Shown: positions 37,373-46,388, numbered from the stretch's first letter. The stretch is 64,000 nt of DNA from Nocardioides eburneiflavus (GCF_004785795.1 NZ_SRRO01000001.1:4278001-4342000), one strand, 5' to 3'. The notes: generated by a model not told the origin, from the sequence alone. Made by a program: numbers and translations.

Positions 37373-37670
37373 CGCCGCGCTCGTCGCGCTCGTCCACCCC
37401 GGCCTGGTCGACCGGCTCGTCGACCTTCGCGATCGCGGCGCGCGCGATCTCGATCTGGGTGCCCGGGGCGATCTCGAGGCGGGCGCGGTCCTCGGTGAGC
37501 GATACGACGGTGCCGAAGACGCCGGACGACATCATCACGCGCTGGCCGACCTGGATGCTGTTCTGGAGGGCGACGACCTCCTTCTGCCGGCGCTGCTGGG
37601 GCCGGATCACCATGAACCAGAAGAGGGCCAGGATGGCCACCAGGGGCAGAAGCGCGGCAAGGTCGTTCAC
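37365..37670 (-). CDS. yajC: preprotein translocase subunit YajC
   Basis: The 101-residue protein has the single N-terminal membrane helix and signature of YajC (AALLPLVAILALFWFMVIRP, then QQRRQKE) and the cytoplasmic SH3-like part (VGQRVMMSSGVFGTVVSL). It is an accessory of the Sec machinery and normally forms a complex with SecD and SecF. Those genes usually follow it directly, but here apt overlaps its end. The ruvB gene lies 68 bases upstream. Confidence 0.95.
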   Translation of the reverse strand: MNDLAALLPLVAILALFWFMVIRPQQRRQKEVVALQNSIQVGQRVMMSSGVFGTVVSLTEDRARLEIAPGTQIEIARAAIAKVDEPVDQAGVDERDERGDA

Positions 37671-37738
37671 GGTCGTACGTCTCCTCAGGAGGTGGGGTGC
37701 GTGAGCGCGTGGAGTCTACGCGGCCCCGCAGGCCCGCC

Positions 37739-38839
37739 TCACAGGTCGTCGAAGAGGGTGGAGTCGACGGTCGGCACCGGGGGCGGGGTGAGGCCGAGGT
37801 GGTGCCACGCGGCCGGCGTCGCGACCCGACCCCGCGGGGTGCGGGCGAGCATGCCCATCCGGACGAGGAAGGGCTCGGCGACCTCCTCGACCGTCTCGCG
37901 CTCCTCGCCGACGGCCACGGCCAGGGTCGACACACCGACCGGCCCTCCGCCGAAGCGGCGGCAGAGCACGTCGAGCACCGCCCGGTCGAGCCGGTCGAGG
38001 CCGGACTCGTCGACCTCGAACAGGTCGAGGGCGGCCTGCGCGACCGGCAGGCTCAGCACCCCGTCGGCGCGGACCTGGGCGTAGTCGCGGACCCGGCGCA
38101 GCAGCCGGTTGGCGATGCGGGGCGTGCCGCGGGAACGCGACGCGATCTCGCCGGAGCCCTCCGCGGTCAGGTGCACCCCGAGCAGCCCAGCGGAGCGGTG
38201 CACGATCTGGTCGAGCTCGTGGGGCTCGTAGAACTCGAGGTGGGCGGTGAACCCGAACCGGTCGCGCAGCGGGCCCGGCAGCAGGCCGGCCCGGGTCGTG
38301 GCGCCGACGAGCGTGAAGGGTGGGATCTCGAGCGGGATCGCCGTGGCGCCCGGCCCCTTGCCGATGACCACGTCGACCCGGAAGTCCTCCATGGCCATGT
38401 AGAGCATCTCCTCGGCCGGACGAGACATCCGGTGGATCTCGTCGACGAAGAGCACGTCGCCCTCGTTGAGGCCGGAGAGGATGGCGGCGAGGTCGCCGGC
38501 GTGGGTGATCGCGGGGCCGCTCGTGAGCCGCAGCGGGGTGCTCATCTCGGCGGCGATGATCATCGCGAGCGTGGTCTTGCCGAGGCCGGGCGGACCGGAC
38601 AGCAGCACGTGGTCGGGGGCGCGGCCCCGGCGGCGGGCGGCCTCGAGGACCAGCCCGAGCTGGTCGCGTACGCGTGCCTGTCCGACGACCTCGTCGAGGG
38701 TCTTGGGGCGCAGGGCCGCCTCGACCGCGCGCTCGTCGCCGTCGGCCTCGGCGTCGGTGAGTCGCTGGAGGTGGCTGAGCTCCGCCCCGGAGAGCTCCGT
38801 CTCGTCGTAGGTGTCCTCGTCGGTGTCGTCCCAGTTCAT
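37739..38839 (-). CDS. ruvB: Holliday junction branch migration ATPase RuvB
   Basis: A 366-residue AAA+ motor with [14 protein letters not shown], Walker [17 protein letters not shown], Walker [10 protein letters not shown], the sensor [18 protein letters not shown] and the C-terminal winged-helix domain. With RuvA it drives branch migration of Holliday junctions. About 35 acidic residues precede the core. It follows ruvA after a 13-base gap and belongs to the ruvC-ruvA-ruvB operon controlled from the LexA box at 40033-40046. Confidence 0.98.
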   Translation of the reverse strand: MNWDDTDEDTYDETELSGAELSHLQRLTDAEADGDERAVEAALRPKTLDEVVGQARVRDQLGLVLEAARRRGRAPDHVLLSGPPGLGKTTLAMIIAAEMSTPLRLTSGPAITHAGDLAAILSGLNEGDVLFVDEIHRMSRPAEEMLYMAMEDFRVDVVIGKGPGATAIPLEIPPFTLVGATTRAGLLPGPLRDRFGFTAHLEFYEPHELDQIVHRSAGLLGVHLTAEGSGEIASRSRGTPRIANRLLRRVRDYAQVRADGVLSLPVAQAALDLFEVDESGLDRLDRAVLDVLCRRFGGGPVGVSTLAVAVGEERETVEEVAEPFLVRMGMLARTPRGRVATPAAWHHLGLTPPPVPTVDSTLFDDL

Positions 38840-38852
38840 CGTCGGCCCCGCC

Positions 38853-39452
38853 TCAGGCCTTGCTCAGCGTCCGGAGGGCCGCGCGCAGCAGCGCGCCGAC
38901 GTCGGGCGTGTCGCCCGCCTCGGGCGCGACGGCGTCGACGGCCTTCTCCGACTCCTTGGCCGACCAGCCGAGACCGATCAGGCCCTGCTGGACCTGGTCG
39001 CGCCACGGCGCCGCCGGGGTCGCGGCAGCGGCCGGGTGGTGGACGCCGACCGGCGGGCCGACCCGGTCCTTGAGCTCGAGGATGATCCGCTGGGCGCCCT
39101 TCTGGCCGATGCCGGGGACGCGGGTGAGCGCCTTGACGTCCTCGGTGGTGATGGCGCGACGCACGTCGTCGGGGCTCATCACCGCGACGATCGCCTGGGC
39201 GACCTTGGGACCGACGCCGGAGGCGGTCTGGGCGATCTCGAAGATCTGCTTCTCGTCGTCGTCGACGAAGCCGAAGATCGTCAGGCTGTCCTCGCGCACG
39301 ACCATGCTCGTCGGCAGCGTGGCCGTCCTGCCGACGCGCAGGGTGGCGAGGGTGCCGGGGGTGCACATGAGCTCGAGGCCGACACCTCCGACCTCGAGGA
39401 CGGCGCTGTTGAGGGTGACGGCGGCGACCTCGCCGCGGACGAACGCGATCAT
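38853..39452 (-). CDS. ruvA: Holliday junction binding protein RuvA
   Basis: The 199-residue protein has the OB fold ([20 protein letters not shown]), the helix-hairpin-helix pair ([18 protein letters not shown] and [20 protein letters not shown]) and the C-terminal domain III that contacts RuvB ([20 protein letters not shown]). ATG 39452 overlaps the ruvC stop by four bases. The longer open frame upstream runs through ruvC and is not used. Confidence 0.97.
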   Translation of the reverse strand: MIAFVRGEVAAVTLNSAVLEVGGVGLELMCTPGTLATLRVGRTATLPTSMVVREDSLTIFGFVDDDEKQIFEIAQTASGVGPKVAQAIVAVMSPDDVRRAITTEDVKALTRVPGIGQKGAQRIILELKDRVGPPVGVHHPAAAATPAAPWRDQVQQGLIGLGWSAKESEKAVDAVAPEAGDTPDVGALLRAALRTLSKA

Positions 39453-39994
39453 CGGGTCCTCACTGGATAGCTGGTGCGGCGGGGGCCGGCCTGGGCGGCG
39501 GCCGCGTCGATGCGGGCCTGGGCTCCCCCGCGCCAGACGTGGGTGATGGCGAGGGCGAGCGCGTCGGCGGCGTCCGCGGGCCTGGGCAGCTCGGTCAGGC
39601 GGAGGATGCGGACGACCATGGCACCGACCTGCGCCTTGTCGGCCCGGCCGTTGCCGGAGACGGCAGCCTTGACCTCGCTGGGCGTGTGCATCGCGATCGG
39701 CAGGCCGCGGCGCGCGGCGACGACGAGCGCGATGCCGCTGGCCTGCGCCGTGCCCATGATGGTGCTGGAGTCGGAGCGCGCGAAGACCCGCTCGACCGCG
39801 ACCGCGTCGGGGCGGTGCTCCTCGATCCAGGCGTCGAGGCCCTTCTCGATGGTGACCAGTCGCTCGGCGATCGGCAGGCCGGCGCTGGTGCGGACGACGC
39901 CGACGTCGACCATCGTCAGCGGCCGGCCGACGGTGCCGTCGACGACGCCGACCCCGCAACGGGTCAGTCCGGGATCGATGCCGAGCACCCGCAC
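39449..39994 (-). CDS. ruvC: Holliday junction resolvase RuvC
   Basis: The 181-residue nuclease cuts Holliday junctions. Catalytic acids lie in VLGIDPGLTRCGVGVV (Asp), AVAVERVFARS (Glu) and RPADAADALALAITH (two Asp). GTG 39994 has AAGGGGAG upstream and gives the family start VRVLGIDPG; the longer frame would lead into the regulatory region. A LexA box lies 39 bases upstream of the start, so the ruvCAB operon is expected to be part of the SOS response. Confidence 0.97.
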   Translation of the reverse strand: MRVLGIDPGLTRCGVGVVDGTVGRPLTMVDVGVVRTSAGLPIAERLVTIEKGLDAWIEEHRPDAVAVERVFARSDSSTIMGTAQASGIALVVAARRGLPIAMHTPSEVKAAVSGNGRADKAQVGAMVVRILRLTELPRPADAADALALAITHVWRGGAQARIDAAAAQAGPRRTSYPVRTR

Positions 39995-40032
39995 GCCACT
40001 CCCCTTCCGTCGACCCGCCAGCCCTGCCCGTC

Positions 40033-40046
40033 CGAACATGTGTTCG
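40033..40046. promoter_or_regulatory. LexA binding site (SOS box) of ruvCAB
   Basis: CGAACATGTGTTCG is a perfect match to the actinobacterial SOS box CGAACNNNNGTTCG. It lies between the YebC gene and ruvC, with TAGCGT on the minus strand at 40053-40058 as a probable -10 box just upstream, so LexA would block the promoter from a downstream position. Confidence 0.88.
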
Positions 40047-40120
40047 TGCGCCACGCTAACCCGCCGCGGGGGCGGGAGGGCGTACGACACGCGGTGCACG
40101 CTGTGACGAGGGGCCCCGCC

Positions 40121-40906
40121 TCAGGCGTCGGCGGACTCGAGCTCGGCCATCACGTCGGCCGGGATGTCGACGTTGGTGAAGACGTCCTGCACGTCGTCGA
40201 GGTCCTCGAGGGCGTCGACGAGGCGCATGACCTTGCCGGCGCCGTCGGCGTCGACCGGGATCTCGAGGCTGGCGACCCACTCCACGTCGGCGGAGTCGTA
40301 GTCGATGCCGGCGCCCTGGAGGGCCGTACGGACGGCGACCACGTCGGTGGCCTCGCTCTGCACCTCGAAGGCCTCGTCGAGGTCACTGACCTCCTCGGCG
40401 CCGGCGTCGAGGGTCGCCTCGAGGACGTCGTCCTCGGTGACGTCACGCACCGTGCCGTCGTGGTCCTGCGACTTCGGGACCATGATGACGCCCTTGCGGG
40501 TGAACAGGCGCGAGACCGAGCCGGGGTCGGCCATGGTGCCGCCGTTGCGGGTGACGGCGGTGCGGACCTCCATCGCGGCACGGTTCTTGTTGTCGGTGAG
40601 GCACTCGACGAGGAAGGCGACGCCCTGCGGGCCGTAGACCTCGTAGGAGATGCCCTGGTAGTCGACGCCGCCGGACTCGGCACCGGAGCCACGCTTGACC
40701 GCCGAGTCGATGTTCTTGTTGGGGACCGAGCTCTTCTTGGCCTTCTGGATGGCGTCGTAGAGGGTCGGGTTGCCGGCGGGGTCGCCGCCGCCCTGCTTCG
40801 CCGCGACCTCGATGTTCTTGATGAGCTTGGCGAAGAGCTTGCCGCGCTTGGCATCGATCGCGGCCTTCTTGTGCTTGGTCGTTGCCCACTTGGAGTGGCC
40901 TGACAT
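40121..40906 (-). CDS. YebC/PmpR family protein
   Basis: The 261-residue protein begins [20 protein letters not shown], the invariant YebC start, followed by the three-domain pattern ([19 protein letters not shown]). Members were described as DNA-binding regulators and more recently as translation factors acting at difficult proline sequences, so the precise role is open. In actinobacteria the gene lies directly upstream of ruvC, as here. AGGGACTC precedes the ATG. Confidence 0.95.
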   Translation of the reverse strand: MSGHSKWATTKHKKAAIDAKRGKLFAKLIKNIEVAAKQGGGDPAGNPTLYDAIQKAKKSSVPNKNIDSAVKRGSGAESGGVDYQGISYEVYGPQGVAFLVECLTDNKNRAAMEVRTAVTRNGGTMADPGSVSRLFTRKGVIMVPKSQDHDGTVRDVTEDDVLEATLDAGAEEVSDLDEAFEVQSEATDVVAVRTALQGAGIDYDSADVEWVASLEIPVDADGAGKVMRLVDALEDLDDVQDVFTNVDIPADVMAELESADA

Positions 40907-40953
40907 GAGTCCCTCTATCTGTCGCAGATCTGGTGCAGTTTCGCGGCCGTACG

Positions 40954-41553
40954 TCAGATGGCCGAGCGCACCAGGTCCACGAACATGCCGTGGATCCGGT
41001 GGTCGCTGCCGACCTCAGGGTGGAACGAGGTCGCCATCAGGGGGCCTTGACGGACCGCGACGATCCTACCCGCGGCCGGTCCGTCCTCGACCCGAGCCAG
41101 CACCTCCACGTCGCCCTCGACCGACTCGACCCACGGCGCACGGATGAACACCGCGCGCACCGGCTCGGCCAGGCCCTCGACGTGGAGGTCCTCCTCGAAG
41201 GAGTCGACCTGGCGGCCGAACGCGTTGCGCCGCACCGTGATGTGCAGCCCGCCGATCGACTCCTGCCCGGCTGCGCCGTCCTCGATCCGGTCGGCCAGCA
41301 TGATCATGCCCGCGCAGGTGCCGAAGGCCGGCAGGCCGTCCCGGACGGCCTCGCGCAGCGGCTCGAGGAGGTCGAAGATCCGGGCGAGCTTGACCATGGT
41401 GGTCGACTCGCCGCCGGGGATGACGAGGCCGTCGCACGCGGCGAGCTCGGCGGGACGGCGTACGGACACGGGGTCGGCGCCCAGGTCGCGGAGGGCGGCG
41501 AGGTGCTCGCGCACGTCGCCCTGCAGGGCGAGGACGCCGATGACGGGGTTCAC
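40954..41553 (-). CDS. pdxT: pyridoxal 5'-phosphate synthase glutaminase subunit PdxT
   Basis: The 199-residue glutaminase releases ammonia from glutamine for Pdx[37 protein letters not shown], the catalytic Cys in [10 protein letters not shown] and the His/Glu pair in [14 protein letters not shown] are all present. The start is GTG 41553, with TAGGAT (minus strand, 41562-41567) eight bases upstream. pdxS lies 1.2 kb away, separated by a serine hydrolase gene on the opposite strand. Confidence 0.96.
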   Translation of the reverse strand: MNPVIGVLALQGDVREHLAALRDLGADPVSVRRPAELAACDGLVIPGGESTTMVKLARIFDLLEPLREAVRDGLPAFGTCAGMIMLADRIEDGAAGQESIGGLHITVRRNAFGRQVDSFEEDLHVEGLAEPVRAVFIRAPWVESVEGDVEVLARVEDGPAAGRIVAVRQGPLMATSFHPEVGSDHRIHGMFVDLVRSAI

Positions 41554-41561
41554 GAACGCCG

Positions 41562-41590
41562 ATCCTAGGACCGGGCACCGACCGTAGGCT
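41562..41590. promoter_or_regulatory. divergent leaderless promoters of pdxT and the serine hydrolase
   Basis: On the minus strand TAGGAT (41562-41567) lies eight bases before pdxT's GTG. On the plus strand TAGGCT (41585-41590) lies eight bases before ATG 41599. Both spacings place transcription start at or beside the start codon. No clear -35 elements are seen. Confidence 0.6.
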
Positions 41591-41598
41591 CAGTGCCC

Positions 41599-42741
41599 AT
41601 GAGGTCCTTCCGACCGGCCGCCCTCCTCCGACCGGCCACGATGGGCGCCGCCGCCCTCGCCCTGGCGCTCGTGGCCGCGAGCACGCCCCCGGCCGGCGCC
41701 GCCCCGGCGACCGACAGGGCCGGGACCGTGGACGGGTGGACCGTGCGTACGCCGTCCGCGCTGGGCTTGCGCGGCGCGCCGATCCGCCGGGGAGCGGCGC
41801 AGGCGGCACGCCTGGACTCGACCTGCTTCGCCGTGCTCCGCCACGGCAGGCTCGCCCGCGACTGGAACTGGCGCCTGGCGCGCGACGAGCCCCGCGAGGT
41901 CTTCTCGATCACCAAGTCGGTGACCGCCACCCTGGTCGGCATCGCGGTGCGCGACGGCGACCTGCGCCTCGACGACCGCGTCTCGCGCTGGGTCCCGCAG
42001 TGGCGCGGCACGGCGTCGGAGGCGGTGACGGTGCGCCACCTGCTGTCCAACGACAGCGGCCGGTTCTGGTCGTTCGAGTCGGACTACACCGGGCTGCTGT
42101 CGGCCAGGAGCCGCACGAGGTACGCCGTCTCGCTGCCCCAGCAGTACCCGCCCGGCAGCGCGTGGGCGTACAACAACGCGGCGATCCAGGTGCTCGAGGC
42201 CGTGCTCGAGCGGGCGACCGGGAGGCCGGTCGCGGCGTTCGCGCGGGACCGCCTCTTCGAGCCGCTCGGCATGACCCACTCGGAGCTCGTCACCGACCGC
42301 GCCGACGACGCAGCGGTCTTCTACGGCATGCGGACCACCTGCCTCGACCTGGCCCGCCTCGGCCGCCTCTACCTCGGCGAAGGCGCGGTCGACGGCCGCC
42401 GGCTGCTCGGCAGGTCCTACGTACGCGGCGCCGTGGGGCGCTCGTCGACGGAGCACAACGCCGCCTACGGCCACCTGTGGTGGTTGAACCGCCCGGGCGC
42501 GCTGCGTGGCGCCACCGACCCGGTGGACGCCCAGGGGCAACCGTTGCGTCCGGTCACCGGCCAGCTCGCTCCGGATGCGCCGGAGGAGCTGTACGCCGCG
42601 CTGGGCTTCGGCGGCCAGGTGCTGCTGGTCGACCCGACGACCCGGACGATGGTGGTCCGCCTCGGCCTCCCCGCCCAGCCGGGCGAGGAGGCGTACGGAT
42701 TCACGGACGCAGCGCGGGTGCTGACCCGGGCCCTGCGTTGA
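41599..42741 (+). CDS. secreted serine hydrolase, beta-lactamase/DD-peptidase fold
   Basis: The 380-residue protein has a signal peptide (LLRPATMGAAALALALVAAS, cleaved near PAGAAPA) and a class C beta-lactamase-like domain. The SxxK motif is Ser103-Ile-Thr-Lys106 (VFSITKSVTA), the Tyr-x-Asn motif is YNN in GSAWAYNNAAIQVLE, and HLLSNDSG and GFGGQVLLVDPTTRT are other family signatures. Members include esterases and peptidases; real beta-lactamase activity is not implied. ATG 41599 is preferred over GTG 41593 because TAGGCT at 41585-41590 has the leaderless spacing to it. The gene interrupts the pdxT/pdxS pair. Confidence 0.9.
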   Translation: MRSFRPAALLRPATMGAAALALALVAASTPPAGAAPATDRAGTVDGWTVRTPSALGLRGAPIRRGAAQAARLDSTCFAVLRHGRLARDWNWRLARDEPREVFSITKSVTATLVGIAVRDGDLRLDDRVSRWVPQWRGTASEAVTVRHLLSNDSGRFWSFESDYTGLLSARSRTRYAVSLPQQYPPGSAWAYNNAAIQVLEAVLERATGRPVAAFARDRLFEPLGMTHSELVTDRADDAAVFYGMRTTCLDLARLGRLYLGEGAVDGRRLLGRSYVRGAVGRSSTEHNAAYGHLWWLNRPGALRGATDPVDAQGQPLRPVTGQLAPDAPEELYAALGFGGQVLLVDPTTRTMVVRLGLPAQPGEEAYGFTDAARVLTRALR

Positions 42742-42758
42742 CCGCTAGCGTCTGATGG

Positions 42759-43691
42759 CTACCAGCCGCGCTCGGCCAGGCGGTGGGGCTGCGGGATCTC
42801 GTCGACGTTGATGCCCACCATGGCCTCGCCGAGCCCACGCGAGACCTTCGCGACCACGTCGGGGTCGTCGAAGAACGTGGTCGCCTTGACGATCGCCTCG
42901 GCGCGCTCGGCCGGGTTGCCCGACTTGAAGATGCCGGAGCCGACGAAGACGCCCTCGGCGCCGAGCTGCATCATCATCGCGGCGTCGGCCGGGGTGGCGA
43001 TGCCGCCGGCGGTGAAGAGGACGACCGGGAGCTTGCCCGCGGCGGCGACCTCCTTGACCAGCTCGAAGGGGGCCTGCAGCTCCTTGGCTGCGACGTAGAG
43101 CTCGTCCTCGGACATGCTGTGCAGCCGGCGCAGCTCACCACCGATGGTGCGCATGTGCATCACCGCGTTGGACACGTCGCCGGTGCCGGCCTCGCCCTTG
43201 GAGCGGATCATCGCCGCGCCCTCGGTGATGCGGCGCAGCGCCTCGCCCAGGTTGGTCGCACCGCACACGAACGGGACGGTGAACTTCCACTTGTCGATGT
43301 GGTTGGCGTAGTCGGCCGGGGTCAGCACCTCGGACTCGTCGATGTAGTCCACGCCGAGGGACTGCAGGACCTGCGCCTCGGCGAAGTGGCCGATGCGGGC
43401 CTTGGCCATCACCGGGATCGAGACGGCCTCGATGATGGAGTCGATCATGTCGGGGTCGCTCATCCGCGACACGCCGCCCTGGGCGCGGATGTCGGCCGGG
43501 ACGCGCTCGAGGGCCATCACGGCCACGGCGCCGGCGTCCTCGGCGATCTTCGCCTGCTCGGCGGTGACGACGTCCATGATCACGCCGCCCTTGAGCATCT
43601 CGGCCATGCCGCGCTTGACGCGGCTCGTGCCGTGCTCGATGGGGGTCTCGGAGGACGTCTCGGAAAGCGTCTGGGGGGTGTGCTCAGCCAT
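42759..43691 (-). CDS. pdxS: pyridoxal 5'-phosphate synthase subunit PdxS
   Basis: The 310-residue TIM-barrel subunit joins ribose 5-phosphate, glyceraldehyde 3-phosphate and ammonia from PdxT into PLP. Signatures: [16 protein letters not shown], catalytic Lys in [33 protein letters not shown] (with Cys) and [22 protein letters not shown] 43691 is chosen over 43715 because TACGAT (minus strand, 43698-43703) stands six bases upstream, the leaderless spacing, and the resulting length is closer to the family. Confidence 0.97.
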   Translation of the reverse strand: MAEHTPQTLSETSSETPIEHGTSRVKRGMAEMLKGGVIMDVVTAEQAKIAEDAGAVAVMALERVPADIRAQGGVSRMSDPDMIDSIIEAVSIPVMAKARIGHFAEAQVLQSLGVDYIDESEVLTPADYANHIDKWKFTVPFVCGATNLGEALRRITEGAAMIRSKGEAGTGDVSNAVMHMRTIGGELRRLHSMSEDELYVAAKELQAPFELVKEVAAAGKLPVVLFTAGGIATPADAAMMMQLGAEGVFVGSGIFKSGNPAERAEAIVKATTFFDDPDVVAKVSRGLGEAMVGINVDEIPQPHRLAERGW

Positions 43692-43734
43692 GCCCTGATC
43701 GTAGTGCTGACTCATCCCAAAGGATGCATCGGTC

Positions 43735-44358
43735 TCAGGCCTGGGCGGCCGCCCGCGCGAGGGCCTGGCGGCGTACGACCCAGATGCGCTGGGCCACGGT
43801 CACGGTGGCCGCGACGGCCAGCGCCCAGAGGGCGACCTCGAGCAGGATCCACAGGTCGAGGACGTCGGCGAAGAAGGCGGGGACGAGCATGCCGACGAGT
43901 CGGTCGGGACGCTCCGCGATGCCGACCTTGGCGTCGTAGCCGAGGTGGTCGGCCTTGGCCCGGGCGTACGACGTGACCGCGCCCATGACCAGGATGACGA
44001 GGGTCAGCACGAGGTAGAGGTGGCTCTCGCGGTGCCAGGCGAAGAAGAGGGCCAGCCCCCCGAACAGGGCTCCGTCGGCGATCCGGTCGAGGGTGGAGTC
44101 GAGGAAGGCGCCGAAGTCGTCCTTGCGGCCGACCTTGCGGGCCATCGCGCCGTCGACCAGGTCGCTGAAGACGAAGGCGGTGATGAAGAGGACACCCTGC
44201 CAGACCCAGCCCTGGGAGAAGAAGTAGAGCGCGCCGAAGCTCACCCCGAGAGTGCCGACCAGCGTCACCACGTCGGGGCTGATGCCCAGGCGGACGAACA
44301 GGTTGACGAAGGGCGCGAGCATCTTGCCCTGCCAGAAGGCCTTGAACCGATCGAGCAC
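43735..44358 (-). CDS. pgsA: CDP-alcohol phosphatidyltransferase (phosphatidylinositol-phosphate synthase)
   Basis: A 207-residue membrane enzyme with six helices. The CDP-alcohol signature D-x2-DG-x2-AR-x8-G-x3-D-x3-D is complete in [20 protein letters not shown] followed by [10 protein letters not shown]. In this genomic place (next to pdxS and a HIT gene) actinobacteria encode phosphatidylinositol-phosphate synthase, which joins CDP-diacylglycerol and inositol phosphate. The inositol-monophosphatase-like gene upstream supports an inositol lipid role. In Mycobacterium and Streptomyces an acyltransferase (PatA) and a mannosyltransferase (PimA) follow; here pdxS follows at once. Confidence 0.92.
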   Translation of the reverse strand: MLDRFKAFWQGKMLAPFVNLFVRLGISPDVVTLVGTLGVSFGALYFFSQGWVWQGVLFITAFVFSDLVDGAMARKVGRKDDFGAFLDSTLDRIADGALFGGLALFFAWHRESHLYLVLTLVILVMGAVTSYARAKADHLGYDAKVGIAERPDRLVGMLVPAFFADVLDLWILLEVALWALAVAATVTVAQRIWVVRRQALARAAAQA

Positions 44359-44367
44359 GGCCGCAGG

Positions 44368-45144
44368 CTACCGGTCGAGCAGGGCGGCGCGGACGTCAGC
44401 CACGGCGGCCGGGGCGCCGGTGACTGTCCAGGCCACCCCGGACGCCGGCACGAGGACCGACTCGCCGCCCGCGCCACGGATGATGGCCGCACCAGGGAGC
44501 CGGTCCCAGTCGGCCACGGAGTGCTGGAACAGCACGTCCCACTGGCCCGAGGCGATCGCCATGACGTCCATCGTCCCCGAGCCCAGCATCCGAAGGGTGC
44601 CGACCTGCCCGAGGGCACGGGTGAACGCCTCTCCCACCTCGCTGCCGTAGAACGGCGGGTGGAGGTAGGTCGCGGCGCACCGCTCCTCGCGCGGGGTGTC
44701 GGGCAGGGGGCCGAGCGGCACCCCGTCGCAGGTGCTGCGCAGCTCGGGTCCGCCGACCCACGTGCGGAGCGAGGCGGCGTGGTGGACCGCGCCGAGCAGC
44801 ACGTCCTCCTCGTCGCGGAGCGCGATCGCGCTGCACCACCAGTCGCTGCCGCGGGAGAAGTTGAAGGTGCCGTCCACCGGGTCGATGACCCACGTACGAC
44901 CCGAGGTGCCGGGCCGCGACGTGCCCTCCTCCCCCACGATCGCGTCGTCGGGGCGCTCGGCCGTGAGCTGCTGGACGATCAGCCGCTCGGCAGCGGTGTC
45001 GGCCTGGGTCACGATGTCGGACCCGCTGGTCTTGCGCTCGACGTCGAGCCCTTCGGCGCGGATCCGCGCGGCCAGCAGGGCGGCCTCGCGGACGAGGTCG
45101 GCGGCGAGCGCGGCGTCGCGCTGCAACCGGGAGTCGTCGTCCAC
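44368..45144 (-). CDS. inositol monophosphatase family protein
   Basis: The 258-residue protein has the metal-binding motifs of the IMPase family: Glu in VGEEGTS, DPVDGTFNFSRG (with the DPVDGT core) and the late Asp in SVADWDRLPGAAIIRGAGG. It should remove phosphate from inositol phosphate or a related sugar phosphate. It lies just upstream of pgsA on the same strand; phosphatidylinositol phosphate from PgsA needs a separate dephosphorylation, but that step acts on a lipid, so a role on free inositol phosphate is likelier. GTG 45144 is chosen; upstream codons are not family-like. Confidence 0.9.
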   Translation of the reverse strand: MDDDSRLQRDAALAADLVREAALLAARIRAEGLDVERKTSGSDIVTQADTAAERLIVQQLTAERPDDAIVGEEGTSRPGTSGRTWVIDPVDGTFNFSRGSDWWCSAIALRDEEDVLLGAVHHAASLRTWVGGPELRSTCDGVPLGPLPDTPREERCAATYLHPPFYGSEVGEAFTRALGQVGTLRMLGSGTMDVMAIASGQWDVLFQHSVADWDRLPGAAIIRGAGGESVLVPASGVAWTVTGAPAAVADVRAALLDR

Positions 45145-45213
45145 GAGGCCACCGTAGCCGGGGGCGTACTGTGGCAGGACGGAGCCACCCAGGCTTCCTA
45201 CTGAGGAGCCTCC

Positions 45214-45348
45214 ATGAGCGACAAGTCGCCGCGACAGGGCATGTCCAAGAAGTCCGGGAAGTCCATCAAGGAGAAGCGTGCGGAGAAGCACGCCAAGTCG
45301 GCTGCGAAGTCCGACACGCCGGACCCGATCGTGCCACGCAAGAAGTGA
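45214..45348 (+). CDS. Lys-rich small protein (44 residues)
   Basis: A 44-residue, strongly basic protein (MSDKSPRQGMSKKSGKSIKE, then alternating Lys/Ala/Glu and the end DPIVPRKK). Thirteen of its residues are Lys. The start has an excellent site (GAGGAG, eight bases before the ATG), and codon use is normal. Such short Lys-rich proteins with a PDPIVPRKK-like end are common in actinobacterial genomes and have no known role; nucleic-acid or ribosome binding is a guess. It converges with the HIT gene and has the IMPase-like gene divergent on its left. Confidence 0.75.
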   Translation: MSDKSPRQGMSKKSGKSIKEKRAEKHAKSAAKSDTPDPIVPRKK

Positions 45349-45360
45349 GTCCCCGGGTCC

Positions 45361-45876
45361 TCAGGCCCCGGACCAGGCGTCGGCCAGGAGCTCGCGGGTG
45401 TCGTGGAGCAGCTGGGGCAGCAGCTTGGTGCCGCCGACCACGGTGATGAAGTTGGCGTCACCGGTCCAGCGCGGCACCACGTGCTGGTGGAGGTGCTCCG
45501 ACAGCGAACCGCCGGCCGAGCGGCCGAGGTTGAGCCCGACGTTGAACGAGTGGGGCCGGCTCACGGACCGGATCGTGCGCAGGGCCTGCTGCGTCATCGC
45601 CATGACCTCGGCCGCCTCCTCGGGTGTGAGGTCGGTGAGGTCGGCGACGTGGCGGTAGGGCAGCACCATCAGGTGGCCGGGGTTGTAGGGGTGCAGGTTG
45701 AGCACGGCATACGCGGTGTCGCCGCGCGCGACGACGAGCGACTCCTCGTCGGGGTGGGCGGGGATGGCGCAGAACGGGCAGCCCTCGTCGTCCACGGCGG
45801 TCCGGACGTAGGCCATGCGGTGAGGTGTCCAGATGCGCTCGAGTCCATCGAGGCTCTCGTCGCTGACATCGCTCAT
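45361..45876 (-). CDS. HIT family hydrolase/phosphorylase
   Basis: The 171-residue protein has the HIT motif HLHQHVVPRW (His-x-His-x-His) and a zinc-type N-terminal CPFCAIPAH. It is like the Mycobacterium Rv2613c diadenosine tetraphosphate phosphorylase, which lies in the same genomic place beside pgsA. It should split nucleotide-phosphate bonds. TAGGAT (45884-45889, minus strand) lies seven bases before the ATG, giving a leaderless message; the box overlaps that of the divergent GNAT gene. Confidence 0.93.
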   Translation of the reverse strand: MSDVSDESLDGLERIWTPHRMAYVRTAVDDEGCPFCAIPAHPDEESLVVARGDTAYAVLNLHPYNPGHLMVLPYRHVADLTDLTPEEAAEVMAMTQQALRTIRSVSRPHSFNVGLNLGRSAGGSLSEHLHQHVVPRWTGDANFITVVGGTKLLPQLLHDTRELLADAWSGA

Positions 45877-45883
45877 GCCCGCG

Positions 45884-45893
45884 ATCCTAGGGT
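45884..45893. promoter_or_regulatory. overlapping divergent -10 boxes (HIT and GNAT genes)
   Basis: The ten bases ATCCTAGGGT hold TAGGAT on the minus strand, seven bases before the HIT start, and TAGGGT on the plus strand, six bases before the GNAT start. One CCTAGG core therefore seems to serve two leaderless genes in opposite directions; the two polymerases cannot bind at once. Confidence 0.6.
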
Positions 45894-45899
45894 GGGCCC

Positions 45900-46388
45900 A
45901 TGACGTCGATCCGACCGGCCGTGCCGGCCGACATGGCCGGGGTGGCGGACCTGTGGCACGAGGGCTGGCACGACGGGCACGCCGGGCACGTGCCGGACGG
46001 CCTGACCGCTGCGCGCACGCTGGCGGCCTTCCACGAGCGCACTCCCCTGCGCGTGGCGGACACGGCCGTCGCGGTCGCGGAGAGCGGATCGGAGGACGGA
46101 TCGGTCGTCGGCTTCGTGATGGTGGTGGGCGACGAGGTGGAGCAGGTCTTCGTGTCGCGGGCTGCACGCGGGACCGGGCTAGCGTCCGCCCTGCTCACCG
46201 AGGCCGAGCGCCGGGTCGCGGCCGGCGGGCACGCCACCGCCTGGCTGGCAGTCGTGGTGGGAAACGCCCGGGCGCGGCGGTTCTACGAGAAGCAGGGCTG
46301 GGTCGACGAGGGCGACCTGGCGTACGAGGTGACGGCGGGCGGGGAGACGTTCGTGTCACCGTGCCGGAGGTACGTGAAGCGGGTGTGA
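45900..46388 (+). CDS. GNAT family N-acetyltransferase
   Basis: The 162-residue protein has the GNAT core: start TSIRPAVPADMAGVADLW, beta-4 VEQVFVSRAARGTGLASALL (the acetyl-CoA-binding R-x-x-G-x-G/A pattern), then AWLAVVVGNARARRFYEKQG. Substrate unknown. The message should be leaderless (TAGGGT at 45888-45893). It faces away from the HIT gene and ends at the start of a degenerate stretch. Confidence 0.92.
   Translation: MTSIRPAVPADMAGVADLWHEGWHDGHAGHVPDGLTAARTLAAFHERTPLRVADTAVAVAESGSEDGSVVGFVMVVGDEVEQVFVSRAARGTGLASALLTEAERRVAAGGHATAWLAVVVGNARARRFYEKQGWVDEGDLAYEVTAGGETFVSPCRRYVKRV

Noticed and set aside
37674-37738. Remnant of secD or secF near yajC
   Set aside because: The few non-coding bases around yajC have no similarity to SecD/SecF signatures.
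41599-42741. Antibiotic-resistance beta-lactamase
   Set aside because: The fold and SxxK motif are those of a broad class of esterases and peptidases; no class C active-site set (YAN and KTG in correct form) justifies a resistance call.
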